Shown in pieces: positions 7,318 to 15,110 of a DNA stretch of 43,900 nt; position 1 is the first letter of the stretch, and each line of letters opens with the position of its first letter. The position numbers and the translations under genes are program-made. The stretch lies in contig JAFRVZ010000056.1 in NCBI GenBank assembly GCA_017438265.1, forward strand, positions 1 to 43,900, written 5' to 3'. Source of the stretch: Bacteroidales bacterium (GTDB taxonomy: Bacteria; Bacteroidota; Bacteroidia; Bacteroidales; UBA932). The notes under the pieces are model-generated. The model made no database searches, had not been told where the DNA came from, and worked only from the letters and a program-made list of their open reading frames with translations.

Positions 7318-9171
7318 ATGCAGATTACATTTCAGATTGAATACAGGACCGCGTGGGGCGAAAGCCTCGCACTCGTCCTGCAGGACAGGAAATACCCGAT
7401 GGCCTGGGGCGAAGGCGCCGTCTGGAGCGTCACCGTCAAGGACTGCCCCGCCGCCGCACTGAAGGACTATACCTACGTCGTAATGCGCGACGGGCTCATT
7501 GTCCGGACCGAATGGAAACACCACAGCGCGAAGTCCGCGAAGACCATCCGCGACGCCTGGATCGACTGCCCGATTCCGGGCTGCCCGTTCCCGCGCGCCC
7601 ACCAGGCCGCCATCTTCGACCGCCCGGGCTTCCGCGGCGCCGGCACTGCGATCCCGGTCTTCTCGCTGCGGACCCCGGACGACTTCGGCATCGGCGAGTT
7701 CCGCGACCTGCGGCCGCTGGTCGACTGGGCCGCCGAGACCGGCCAGTGCGTCCTCCAGCTGCTCCCGATCAACGACACGACCCGCAAGGGCGGCTGGGAG
7801 GATTCCTATCCGTACAGCCCCGTGTCCACGTTCGCCCTCCATCCCCTCTACATCCGCCTCCAGGACCTCGGCATCAAGGCCGACGCCGCCTTCAAGAAGC
7901 AGCAGGCCGCGCTGAACGCCCTGCCGGAGCTGGATTACCCGAAGGTCTTCAAGGCCAAGATGGCCTACCTGCGCCAGGCGTTCGAGGCGCGCGGCGCCAA
8001 GGACATGGCTTCCGCCGCCTTCCGGCGCTTCCTGAAAGAGAATGAATACTGGCTGGAGGAATATGCCGTCTTCTGCGCGAAACGCGACCGCTCGAAGCCG
8101 GAATTCTACCGCTGGGTCCAGTTCCACCTGGAGAAGCAGCTGCGCGAGGAAGTGGCGTACGCCCGCGCGAAAGGCGTCTTCCTGAAAGGCGACCTGCCGA
8201 TCGGCGTCAGCGCCGACAGCGCCGAGGCCTACTGGCATCCGGAGCTGTTCAACCTGGATTCCTCGACGGGCGCCCCGCCGGATTTCTTCAGCGCCGACGG
8301 CCAGAACTGGGGCTTCCCGACCTACAACTGGGAGGAGATGGCGAAGGATGACTTCGCCTGGTGGAAAGCGCGGCTGCGCAAGATGGCGCAGTTCTTCGAC
8401 GCGTTCCGCATCGACCACATCCTCGGCTTCTTCCGCATCTGGGAGATCCCCAAGGAGTATTCCAGCGGAATGATGGGCCATTTCAACCCGGCCCTCCCCT
8501 ATTCGCCGGAGGAAATCCACGACCTGCAGCTGCCGCTCGACGGCCTCTTCCACGAGGATCCGCGCCATCCGGGGATGTACCAGCCGCTGATCGCGCCGGC
8601 CTCGAAGGACCTGCCCGCCTGGCAGCAGGAGCGCTTCGGCGAACTCTACAACGACTTCTTCTACCACCGCCACGACGAATTCTGGCGCCGCAACGCGGAG
8701 CGGAAGCTGCCGGAGCTGCTCGGTGCGACCGGAATGCTCGCCTGCGGCGAAGACCTGGGAATGGTGCCGGACTGCGTGCCCGGCGTGATGGAACGGGAGG
8801 CGATCCTGTCGCTGCGGATGCGCGGGATGGACTGCGCAAACCCGCTGCGCTACCTGAGCGTCTGCGCGACCTCGAGCCACGATATGGAGACGCTGCGGAT
8901 GCAGTGTCCGGAAGACCCGGCGCCGGACCAGGTCCGGGAAATGCTCTGGGAGTTCCTCAGCGCCCCGTCGATGCTCGCGATCTTCCCGCTGCAGGACTGG
9001 CTGGCGCTGGACGGCGACGTCCGCAAGGCCGACCGCGAGGAGCGCATCAACCAGCCGGCGGACCCCCACCACCACTGGCGTTTCCGCATCCATATGGACC
9101 TGGGCCGCCTGCAGTCCTGCCACGCCCTGACGGAGCGCGTCACGAACCTCATCCGCTGCAGCAACCGCTAA
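7318..9171 (+). CDS. malQ: 4-alpha-glucanotransferase, GH77 with N-terminal CBM20-like domain
   Basis: The 617-residue protein has no signal peptide and should be cytoplasmic. It transfers glucan units between maltooligosaccharides. Residues about 1-95 look like a starch-binding CBM20 domain (QIEYRTAWGESLALV, YPMAWGEGAVWSVTV). The GH77 domain follows with IGEFRDLRPLVDWAA, the nucleophile region FDAFRIDH (Asp366), CGEDLG (Glu478) and SSHD (Asp522). MalQ/DPE2-type proteins in Bacteroides are usually near 890 residues with two CBM20 copies and an insertion inside the catalytic domain; this one is clearly shorter. It is fourth in the alpha-glucan operon and acts on sugars brought in by the SLC45 transporter. 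Confidence 0.92.
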   Translation: MQITFQIEYRTAWGESLALVLQDRKYPMAWGEGAVWSVTVKDCPAAALKDYTYVVMRDGLIVRTEWKHHSAKSAKTIRDAWIDCPIPGCPFPRAHQAAIFDRPGFRGAGTAIPVFSLRTPDDFGIGEFRDLRPLVDWAAETGQCVLQLLPINDTTRKGGWEDSYPYSPVSTFALHPLYIRLQDLGIKADAAFKKQQAALNALPELDYPKVFKAKMAYLRQAFEARGAKDMASAAFRRFLKENEYWLEEYAVFCAKRDRSKPEFYRWVQFHLEKQLREEVAYARAKGVFLKGDLPIGVSADSAEAYWHPELFNLDSSTGAPPDFFSADGQNWGFPTYNWEEMAKDDFAWWKARLRKMAQFFDAFRIDHILGFFRIWEIPKEYSSGMMGHFNPALPYSPEEIHDLQLPLDGLFHEDPRHPGMYQPLIAPASKDLPAWQQERFGELYNDFFYHRHDEFWRRNAERKLPELLGATGMLACGEDLGMVPDCVPGVMEREAILSLRMRGMDCANPLRYLSVCATSSHDMETLRMQCPEDPAPDQVREMLWEFLSAPSMLAIFPLQDWLALDGDVRKADREERINQPADPHHHWRFRIHMDLGRLQSCHALTERVTNLIRCSNR

Positions 9172-9182
9172 AGAATCCTACG

Positions 9183-11423
9183 ATGAAAAAACTGATGATA
9201 CTCACCGCAGTGTGTGCGCTGCTGGCTTCCTGCGGCCAGAAATGGCAGGAAAGCGACGGGGACGGCTACATGGTCGTGACCCAGAAGAACGGACAGACCC
9301 TGGGTTACAGCCCGGAATCCGGCGTACAGATCCTCACGAAGGGCGGCTACGCCTTCAAGGACCTGAACCGCAACGGGAAAGTCGACCCGTACGAGGACTG
9401 GCGGAAGGACCCGCTGGTCCGCGCGAAGGACCTCGCGTCCCAGCTCTCGATCGAGGAAATCGCCGGCATGATGCTCTACAGCGCCCACCAGGCCATCCGC
9501 GGCCCGGAAATCACCGACGCCCAGCGCAAATTCCTCGCGGAGGACAACGTGCGCGCCGTCCTGATGACCAGCGTCTCCTCCCCTGCCGACGCCGCCCGCT
9601 GGAACAACAACGTCCAGGCCTTCGTCGAAGGCAAGGGCCACGGCATCCCGGCCAACAATTCCTCCGACCCGCGCCACGGCGCGCAGGCCACGGCGGAGTT
9701 TGACGCCGGCAACGGCGGTACCATCTCGATGTGGCCCTCCTCGCTCGGCATGGCCGCGACCTTCGATCCGGCGCTCGTCGAGGAATTCGGCCGCATCGCC
9801 GCGCAGGAATACCGCGCGCTCGGCATCGCGACCGCCCTCTCCCCGCAGATCGACCTCGCCACGGAACCCCGCTGGAGCCGCTTCAACGGCACTTTCGGCG
9901 AGGATCCGGACCTCGACACCGACATGGCCCGCGCCTATGTGGACGGCTTCCAGACCTCCGAGGGCGACGCCGAAATCAAGGACGGCTGGGGCTACGACTC
10001 CGTCAACGCGATGATCAAGCACTGGCCCTCCGGCGGCCCGGAGGAAGGCGGCCGTGACGCCCACTACAGCTACGGCAAATACGCCGTCTATCCGGGCGGC
10101 AAGCTCGAAACCCACCTCCTCCCCTTCACCGAAGGCGCCTTCAAGCTCCGCGGCAAGACCGGCATGGCCTCCGCGGTGATGCCGTACTACACGATCTCCT
10201 GGGACCAGGATCCCTCCGGCGGCCAGGTCGGCAACAGCTACAGCAAATACATCATCACGGACCTGCTCCGCGACAAATACGGCTATGAAGGCGTCGTCTG
10301 CACCGACTGGGGCATCACCAACGACTACTTCCACGTCGAAGGATTCGAAGGCAAGTGCTGGGGCATGGAGACCCTCTCCGTCGCCGAGCGCCACTTCCGG
10401 GTCATCGAAGCCGGCGTGGACCAGTTCGGCGGCAACAACGACAAGGGCCCCGTCCTGGAGGGCTATCAGATGTGGGTTGACAAATACGGCGAAGCGAGCG
10501 CCCGCACCCGTTTCGAGGCGTCCGCCGTGCGCCTGCTGATGAACAGCTTCCGCACCGGCCTCTTCGAGAACCCCTACCTCGACCCGGCGGAGACGGCCGG
10601 CATCGTCGGCAAGCCCGAATTCATGGAGGCCGGCTACAAGGCCCAGCAGAAGTCCGTCGTCCTGCTGAAGAACCACGGAAAAGTGCTCCCCGCCGCCCGG
10701 AAACTGAAGGTCTATATCCCCCAGTACTATGTTCCCGGCCGTGCCGCGATGTTCGGCGGACAGGCCTCCGCGGGCCGCTGGGTCGACCCGGTCGACGAAG
10801 CGATGGTCAGCCGCTACTTCGAGAAAGTGAGCGACCCGCGCCAGGCGGACTTTGCCGTCGTCTTCATCAACGCGCCGGCCTCCGGCAGCGGCTATGACGT
10901 CGCCGACCGCGGGAAAGGCGGCAACGGCTACGTCCCGATCAGCCTTCAGTATGAGGACTATACGGCCGCCGATGCGCGCGAGACCAGCATCGCCGGCGGC
11001 GACCCGTACGAGGACTTCACGAACCGCAGCTACAAGGGCAAGACCGTCTCGACCTCGAACAAATCCCACATGCAGCTCGTCCGCGACACCCGCAAGGCGA
11101 TGGGCTCCAAGCCCGTCGTCACGGTCGTGAACATCTCCCGCCCGATGGTGATGCGCGAGATCGAGCCCTATGCCGACGCGATCCTGCTCTCCTTCGGCGT
11201 CCAGAACCAGGCCGTCCTGGACATCATCAGCGGTGCCGTCGAGCCCTCCGGCCTGCTCCCGATGCAGCTCCCGGCGGACATGAAGACCGTTGAAGAACAG
11301 TTCGAAGATGTTCCACGCGACATGCAGTGCCACGTCGACGCCGACGGCAACGCCTACGACTTCGCCTTCGGCCTGAACTGGTCCGGCCCGATCGACGACG
11401 CCCGCGTCCGGAAATACAAATAG
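9183..11423 (+). CDS. GH3 beta-glucosidase-family lipoprotein
   Basis: A 746-residue protein. I chose ATG 9183 because it gives a lipoprotein signal with Cys17 (ALLASC); the reading frame stays open upstream, but that part overlaps malQ. The GH3 barrel carries ATALSPQIDLATEPRWSR, RFNGTFGEDPDL and the nucleophile loop GVVCTDWGI (Asp375). The second alpha/beta domain begins near KSVVLLKN. A short dockerin-like line, FKDLNRNGKVDPYEDWR, near residues 57-73 resembles an EF-hand type calcium loop, common in this GH3 subgroup. GH3 enzymes cut beta-glucosides or related glycosides, which is unexpected at the end of an operon otherwise for alpha-glucans. Eleven bases separate it from malQ. Confidence 0.9.
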   Translation: MKKLMILTAVCALLASCGQKWQESDGDGYMVVTQKNGQTLGYSPESGVQILTKGGYAFKDLNRNGKVDPYEDWRKDPLVRAKDLASQLSIEEIAGMMLYSAHQAIRGPEITDAQRKFLAEDNVRAVLMTSVSSPADAARWNNNVQAFVEGKGHGIPANNSSDPRHGAQATAEFDAGNGGTISMWPSSLGMAATFDPALVEEFGRIAAQEYRALGIATALSPQIDLATEPRWSRFNGTFGEDPDLDTDMARAYVDGFQTSEGDAEIKDGWGYDSVNAMIKHWPSGGPEEGGRDAHYSYGKYAVYPGGKLETHLLPFTEGAFKLRGKTGMASAVMPYYTISWDQDPSGGQVGNSYSKYIITDLLRDKYGYEGVVCTDWGITNDYFHVEGFEGKCWGMETLSVAERHFRVIEAGVDQFGGNNDKGPVLEGYQMWVDKYGEASARTRFEASAVRLLMNSFRTGLFENPYLDPAETAGIVGKPEFMEAGYKAQQKSVVLLKNHGKVLPAARKLKVYIPQYYVPGRAAMFGGQASAGRWVDPVDEAMVSRYFEKVSDPRQADFAVVFINAPASGSGYDVADRGKGGNGYVPISLQYEDYTAADARETSIAGGDPYEDFTNRSYKGKTVSTSNKSHMQLVRDTRKAMGSKPVVTVVNISRPMVMREIEPYADAILLSFGVQNQAVLDIISGAVEPSGLLPMQLPADMKTVEEQFEDVPRDMQCHVDADGNAYDFAFGLNWSGPIDDARVRKYK

Positions 11424-11521
11424 TCCCGGCCCGCAACGGCGCAGATTGGCGAAATCCGCCTAGCTGGGGTGAGATTGGGACAGATGTGGCGAACCGGGAA
11501 GGGGTGTGGCGGGTGTTTTCC

Positions 11522-11529
11522 TATTTTTG
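11522..11529 (+). promoter_or_regulatory. -7 box for the dehydrogenase pair
   Basis: TATTTTTG matches TAnnTTTG exactly and lies 22 bases before the ATG at 11552, in the 128-base gap after the GH3 gene. No clear -33 element is seen. The rest of the gap holds no gene. Confidence 0.5.
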
Positions 11530-11551
11530 TGCGGCAAAATAACACGCAAGC

Positions 11552-12358
11552 ATGAAGATTGAGAACAACACCGTCCTGATTACCGGGGGATGCTCCGGCA
11601 TCGGGAAAATCATGGGCCGCATCTGCCTCGAGAAGGGCGCCCGCCGGCTCGTTATTTGGGATATCAACGAAGCAGCCATCGACGCGACCGTGAAGGAATT
11701 CTGCGCCCTGGGCGCCGTCAGCGGCTACCGGGCGGACATCTCCTCTCCGGAATCCGTCGACGCCGCCTGGCGCGCGACCCTCGCCGACTGCGGCGCCGTC
11801 GACATCCTGATCAACTGCGCCGGCATCATCACGAACAACAAGCGCTTCGCCGACCAGACGGACGCGGACATCAACCGCACGATTGACATCAACACCAAGG
11901 GTGCGATGTTCGTGACCCTGCGCGCCCTGAAGGAAATGAAAGCACGCGGCCGCGGCCACATCTGCAACATCACTTCCTCGGCTGGCATGCTTGCTCTGCC
12001 GAAAATGGCCCTCTACGCCTCCTCGAAGTGGGCGGCCATCGGCTGGTCGGAATCCCTCACGATCGAGCTCCAGCGCGAAAAGAGCCCCGTCCACGTAACC
12101 ACCATCGCCCCCTACTTCATCAACACGGGCATGTTCGACGGCATCCGCTCCTTCTTCAAGGTCCAGGAGCCCGAAAAGGTGGCCGCCAAATCCATCCGCG
12201 CCATCGAACGCAACAAGGAATACAAGGGCATCCCCTTCCCCGCCCACTTCATCCGCCTGATGCAGGGCCTCGTCCCCCAGCGCATCTTCAACTTCGTCTT
12301 CGGCGACATCTGCAAGCTCTACACCGTCATGGACCACTTCACCGGCAGAAAAAACTAA
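11552..12358 (+). CDS. Short-chain dehydrogenase/reductase
   Basis: A 268-residue Rossmann-fold oxidoreductase. It has TGGCSGIG (the TGxxxGxG cofactor loop), NCAG, and the catalytic Ser in ITSSAG with Tyr155 and Lys159 in YASSK. The acidic residue in VIWDINEAAID after the second strand suggests NAD(H) over NADP(H). The C-terminal hydrophobic region (FIRLMQGLVPQRIFNFVFGD) resembles membrane-associated SDRs acting on lipids, retinoids or steroids, although the substrate here is unknown. It is followed 4 bases later by an aldehyde dehydrogenase, so the two may perform successive oxidations of an alcohol to an acid; that pairing is inference. Confidence 0.88.
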   Translation: MKIENNTVLITGGCSGIGKIMGRICLEKGARRLVIWDINEAAIDATVKEFCALGAVSGYRADISSPESVDAAWRATLADCGAVDILINCAGIITNNKRFADQTDADINRTIDINTKGAMFVTLRALKEMKARGRGHICNITSSAGMLALPKMALYASSKWAAIGWSESLTIELQREKSPVHVTTIAPYFINTGMFDGIRSFFKVQEPEKVAAKSIRAIERNKEYKGIPFPAHFIRLMQGLVPQRIFNFVFGDICKLYTVMDHFTGRKN

Positions 12359-12362
12359 ACCT

Positions 12363-13745
12363 ATGGCTCTCCAGAATACCCCCTCCGCGCGAATTGCGGA
12401 ACTCCACGAAAAGCAGCGCGCCTTCTACGCGACCGGCGCAACCCGCCCCGTCGCCTGGCGCAAAGACATGCTCCGCCGTTTCGACGCAGGCCTCCGCCAA
12501 TGGGAGAAACCCCTCTGCGATGCGCTCTGGGAAGACCTCCACAAGTCCTATGAAGAGGCCTACATGACCGAAATCGGCCTCGTCTACGGCGAAATCCGCG
12601 ACGCGCTCAGACACGTCGCGAAATGGGCCCGCCGCCGCAGGAAGCCGACCCCGCCGGCCGTCCTCCCCTCCGCCAGCTACCTGATCCGCGAGCCGCTCGG
12701 CTGCACGCTGATCGTCTCCCCGTGGAACTATCCGGTCCAGCTGCTCCTCAACCCGCTGGTCGGTGCCCTCGCCGCCGGCTGCACGGCCATCCTGAAGCCC
12801 TCCCCCTACGTCCCCGCCGTCTCCGCGACCCTGGAGCAAATGGTCGCTGACACCTTCCCCGAGGAGGCCGTCGCCCTCGTCCAGGGCAACCGCGAAGTCA
12901 ACGCGCAGCTCTTCGACCTGCGCTGGGACCTCGTCTTCTTCACCGGCAGCCCGGCGCTCGGCAAGGCCGTGATGGCCGCCCAGGCGAAATACATGACCCC
13001 GCTCGTCCTCGAACTCGGCGGCAAGAGCCCCTGCATCGTGGACAAGGACGCGGACCTCAAAACTGCCGCCCGCCGCATCGCCTGGGGCAAATGCCTCAAC
13101 GCCGGCCAGACCTGCATCGCCCCGGACTACCTCTTCCTCCACGAAGACATCAGGGACGCCTTCATCGAGGCCTTCCGCGAGCAGCTCCGCCACCTCTACC
13201 CCAAGGGCACCCAGCACTCCTCCCACTATGTCCACATCGTCCGCGACGCGGCCTTCGAACGCCTCCAGGGCTACCTGAGCGAAGGCGTCATCGTCGCCGG
13301 CGGCCGCAGCGACCCGCAGACCCGCTGGATCGAGCCCACCCTCGTCACGGGCCTGCAGCCCGACGCGAAACTCCTCCGGGAAGAGATCTTCGGCCCCATC
13401 TTCCCGGTCCTGACCTTCACGGACCGCAGGGAAGTCACGGACTACGTCAACAGCCACGAAAAGCCCCTCGCCTTCTACTACTTCGGCAAGGGGTCGGACG
13501 GCTGGGACATCCTCGGAAAAACGACCTCCGGCGGCGCCTGCATCAACGACACCATCATGCACATCGCCAACAGCAAGGTCCCCTTCGGCGGCGTCGGCAA
13601 CTCCGGCATGGGCTCCTACCACTCGGAGCGCAGCTTCCTGGCCTTCAGCCACGAACGCGCCGTCATCCAGTCCCCCGCCCGCCTCGACCTCCCCTTCCGC
13701 TACATGCCCTACAAACTCTTCCCCCTGATCAAAAAACTCCTATGA
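12363..13745 (+). CDS. Aldehyde dehydrogenase (ALDH3-like)
   Basis: The 460-residue protein has the ALDH core: SPWNYPVQL, the cofactor-binding FFTGSPALGKAVM, the general base in LELGGKSP (Glu217) and the nucleophile in GQTCIAPD (Cys251), then EEIFGPIFPV. Its length and ending, with a basic hydrophobic tail (MPYKLFPLIKKLL), match the ALDH3 group that oxidises medium- and long-chain fatty aldehydes and may be membrane-associated. It shares an operon with the SDR upstream. The 3' end faces hpt-adk across a bidirectional terminator. Confidence 0.9.
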   Translation: MALQNTPSARIAELHEKQRAFYATGATRPVAWRKDMLRRFDAGLRQWEKPLCDALWEDLHKSYEEAYMTEIGLVYGEIRDALRHVAKWARRRRKPTPPAVLPSASYLIREPLGCTLIVSPWNYPVQLLLNPLVGALAAGCTAILKPSPYVPAVSATLEQMVADTFPEEAVALVQGNREVNAQLFDLRWDLVFFTGSPALGKAVMAAQAKYMTPLVLELGGKSPCIVDKDADLKTAARRIAWGKCLNAGQTCIAPDYLFLHEDIRDAFIEAFREQLRHLYPKGTQHSSHYVHIVRDAAFERLQGYLSEGVIVAGGRSDPQTRWIEPTLVTGLQPDAKLLREEIFGPIFPVLTFTDRREVTDYVNSHEKPLAFYYFGKGSDGWDILGKTTSGGACINDTIMHIANSKVPFGGVGNSGMGSYHSERSFLAFSHERAVIQSPARLDLPFRYMPYKLFPLIKKLL

Positions 13746-13789
13746 CCCCGGCGCCGTTTTTCGCATCTCACTGAATACCAGCGATATAC

Positions 13790-13824
13790 AAAAAGGACTT
13801 ATGCAAATTGCATAAGTCCTTTTT
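13790..13824. terminator. Bidirectional intrinsic terminator
   Basis: A perfect 15-base inverted repeat: AAAAAGGACTTATGC, loop AAATT, then GCATAAGTCCTTTTT. It has an A-tract on one side and a T-tract on the other and lies between two convergent units (aldehyde dehydrogenase and adk), so it can stop transcription from both directions. Confidence 0.9.
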
Positions 13825-13873
13825 GGAATGGGTTAAAAATCAAATGGATGTGAAAAACAGCTCGAGCGGGCGG

Positions 13874-14461
13874 CTAGAGGGTGTCCATGAGGGAGAAGAC
13901 GCGCTTGCGGACGACTTCGGGGCCGTCTTCGCCGAAGCCGCCGTCGCCGTCGATTTCGCGGTATTTGCCCTGGGCCTTGTAGAAGCCGATCAGGGGTTCG
14001 GTCTTTTCGTGGTAGGTCGCGATGCGGTGCTTGATGGTTTCATCGTTGGCGTCGTCGGCGCGGCCTTCGATCGCGGCGCGGTGCTTGATGCGCCAGGTGA
14101 TCAGGGAATCGGGGATCATCAGCGCGACCACGGCGGTCACGGCCTCACCCTTGCGCGCGAGCATCGCGTCGAGCGCCTCGGCCTGGGCCAGGGTCCGCGG
14201 GAAGCCGTCGAGCAGGAAGCCGTCGACACCCTTCACGCTCGAGAAGACGTTCTCGATCATCCCTTCCACGACTTCGTCGGGGACGAGCTGGCCGTCGTCG
14301 ATCAGGGACTTGGCCTTCAGGCCGAGTTCGGTCCCGGCGGCAATTTCGGCGCGGAGGAGTTCACCGGTCGAGATGTGCTTGAGGTTGTAGCGCTCTACCA
14401 TCGCGCTGGCCTGGGTGCCTTTGCCTGCACCGGGAGGGCCGAAGAGGATGAAATACTTCAT
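13874..14461 (-). CDS. adk: Adenylate kinase
   Basis: The 195-residue enzyme interconverts ATP + AMP and 2 ADP in the cytoplasm. The P-loop GPPGAGKGT is at residues 8-16. The AMP-binding segments STGELLR and GFLLDGFPRT and the lid residues GRADD and HRIATYHEKTEPL are present. There is no zinc-finger lid; it is the short-lid form, as in other Bacteroidota. It lies 17 bases after hpt on the same strand and probably shares its transcript. The pair is a usual nucleotide-metabolism neighbourhood. Confidence 0.97.
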   Translation of the reverse strand: MKYFILFGPPGAGKGTQASAMVERYNLKHISTGELLRAEIAAGTELGLKAKSLIDDGQLVPDEVVEGMIENVFSSVKGVDGFLLDGFPRTLAQAEALDAMLARKGEAVTAVVALMIPDSLITWRIKHRAAIEGRADDANDETIKHRIATYHEKTEPLIGFYKAQGKYREIDGDGGFGEDGPEVVRKRVFSLMDTL

Positions 14462-14478
14462 AATTATCTGATTTTAAA

Positions 14479-15024
14479 TTATTTGTCCAAAACGTAGATG
14501 TCCCGCAGCTCGCGGCCGCGCTCGTCGTAGTCAAGGCCGAAGCCGAGGATGAAGCGGTTCTCGATGCTGCGGCCGACGTAGTCGATCTTCAGGTCGGGGC
14601 ACTTGAAGGCTTCGGGCTTGAAGAGCATCGTGCAGATGCGGACGTCCTTCGCGTGCTTGTCCTTCAGCAGGTCGGTCAGGTAGAGCATCGTGCGACCGGT
14701 GTCGACGATGTCCTCGAGGATGATGACGCGGCGGCCTTCGACGCTGCCGGTCAGGCCGAGGGTCTCCTGGATCACGCCGGTCGAGTGCTCGCCGGAGTAG
14801 GACTTGATCTTGATGGACATCAGCTCGCAGGGGAAGGAAAGGCGCTTCATCACCTCGGAGGTGAACATCATCGCGCCGTTCAGGACGCAGAGGAGGATCG
14901 GGACGTCCTCTCCCCCGCCGTAATCGCGGTTCAGGCGCGCTGCAACGTTGTCAATGTCTTTCATCAGGTCTTCGTACTTGATGAAGGGAACGAAGGTCTT
15001 TCCGAATACTACTACTTTGTCCAT
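14479..15024 (-). CDS. hpt: Hypoxanthine phosphoribosyltransferase
   Basis: At 181 residues it has the usual length for the enzyme that salvages hypoxanthine or guanine to IMP or GMP with PRPP. The PRPP-binding motif VIILEDIVDTGRTM, the flexible loop IKSYSGEHSTG and the base-contact region IDYVGRSIENRFILGFGLD are all present. It is first in a two-gene unit with adk and is preceded by a -7 box at 15062-15069. Confidence 0.96.
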   Translation of the reverse strand: MDKVVVFGKTFVPFIKYEDLMKDIDNVAARLNRDYGGGEDVPILLCVLNGAMMFTSEVMKRLSFPCELMSIKIKSYSGEHSTGVIQETLGLTGSVEGRRVIILEDIVDTGRTMLYLTDLLKDKHAKDVRICTMLFKPEAFKCPDLKIDYVGRSIENRFILGFGLDYDERGRELRDIYVLDK

Positions 15025-15061
15025 GGGTTCCGTGTTATTCTCGCGTGGTGTTTTGTAATTC

Positions 15062-15069
15062 CAAATGTA
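15062..15069 (-). promoter_or_regulatory. -7 box for hpt-adk
   Basis: The minus strand reads TACATTTG, an exact TAnnTTTG match, 37 bases before the hpt ATG in the divergent gap with the HhH protein gene. No convincing -33 element was found. Confidence 0.5.
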
Positions 15070-15110
15070 CGAAATTATTCCTAAATTGCGGTTGACTTAA
15101 GCGATGAACT

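Noticed and set aside
6574-9123. Open frame of 849 codons on the minus strand across the susA-like and malQ genes
   Set aside because: It has no recognisable motifs and lies opposite clear GH13 and GH77 genes; the composition is that of an antisense shadow.
8361-9182. In-frame upstream extension of the GH3 gene into malQ
   Set aside because: The extension overlaps conserved malQ codons, and ATG 9183 starts a proper lipoprotein signal.
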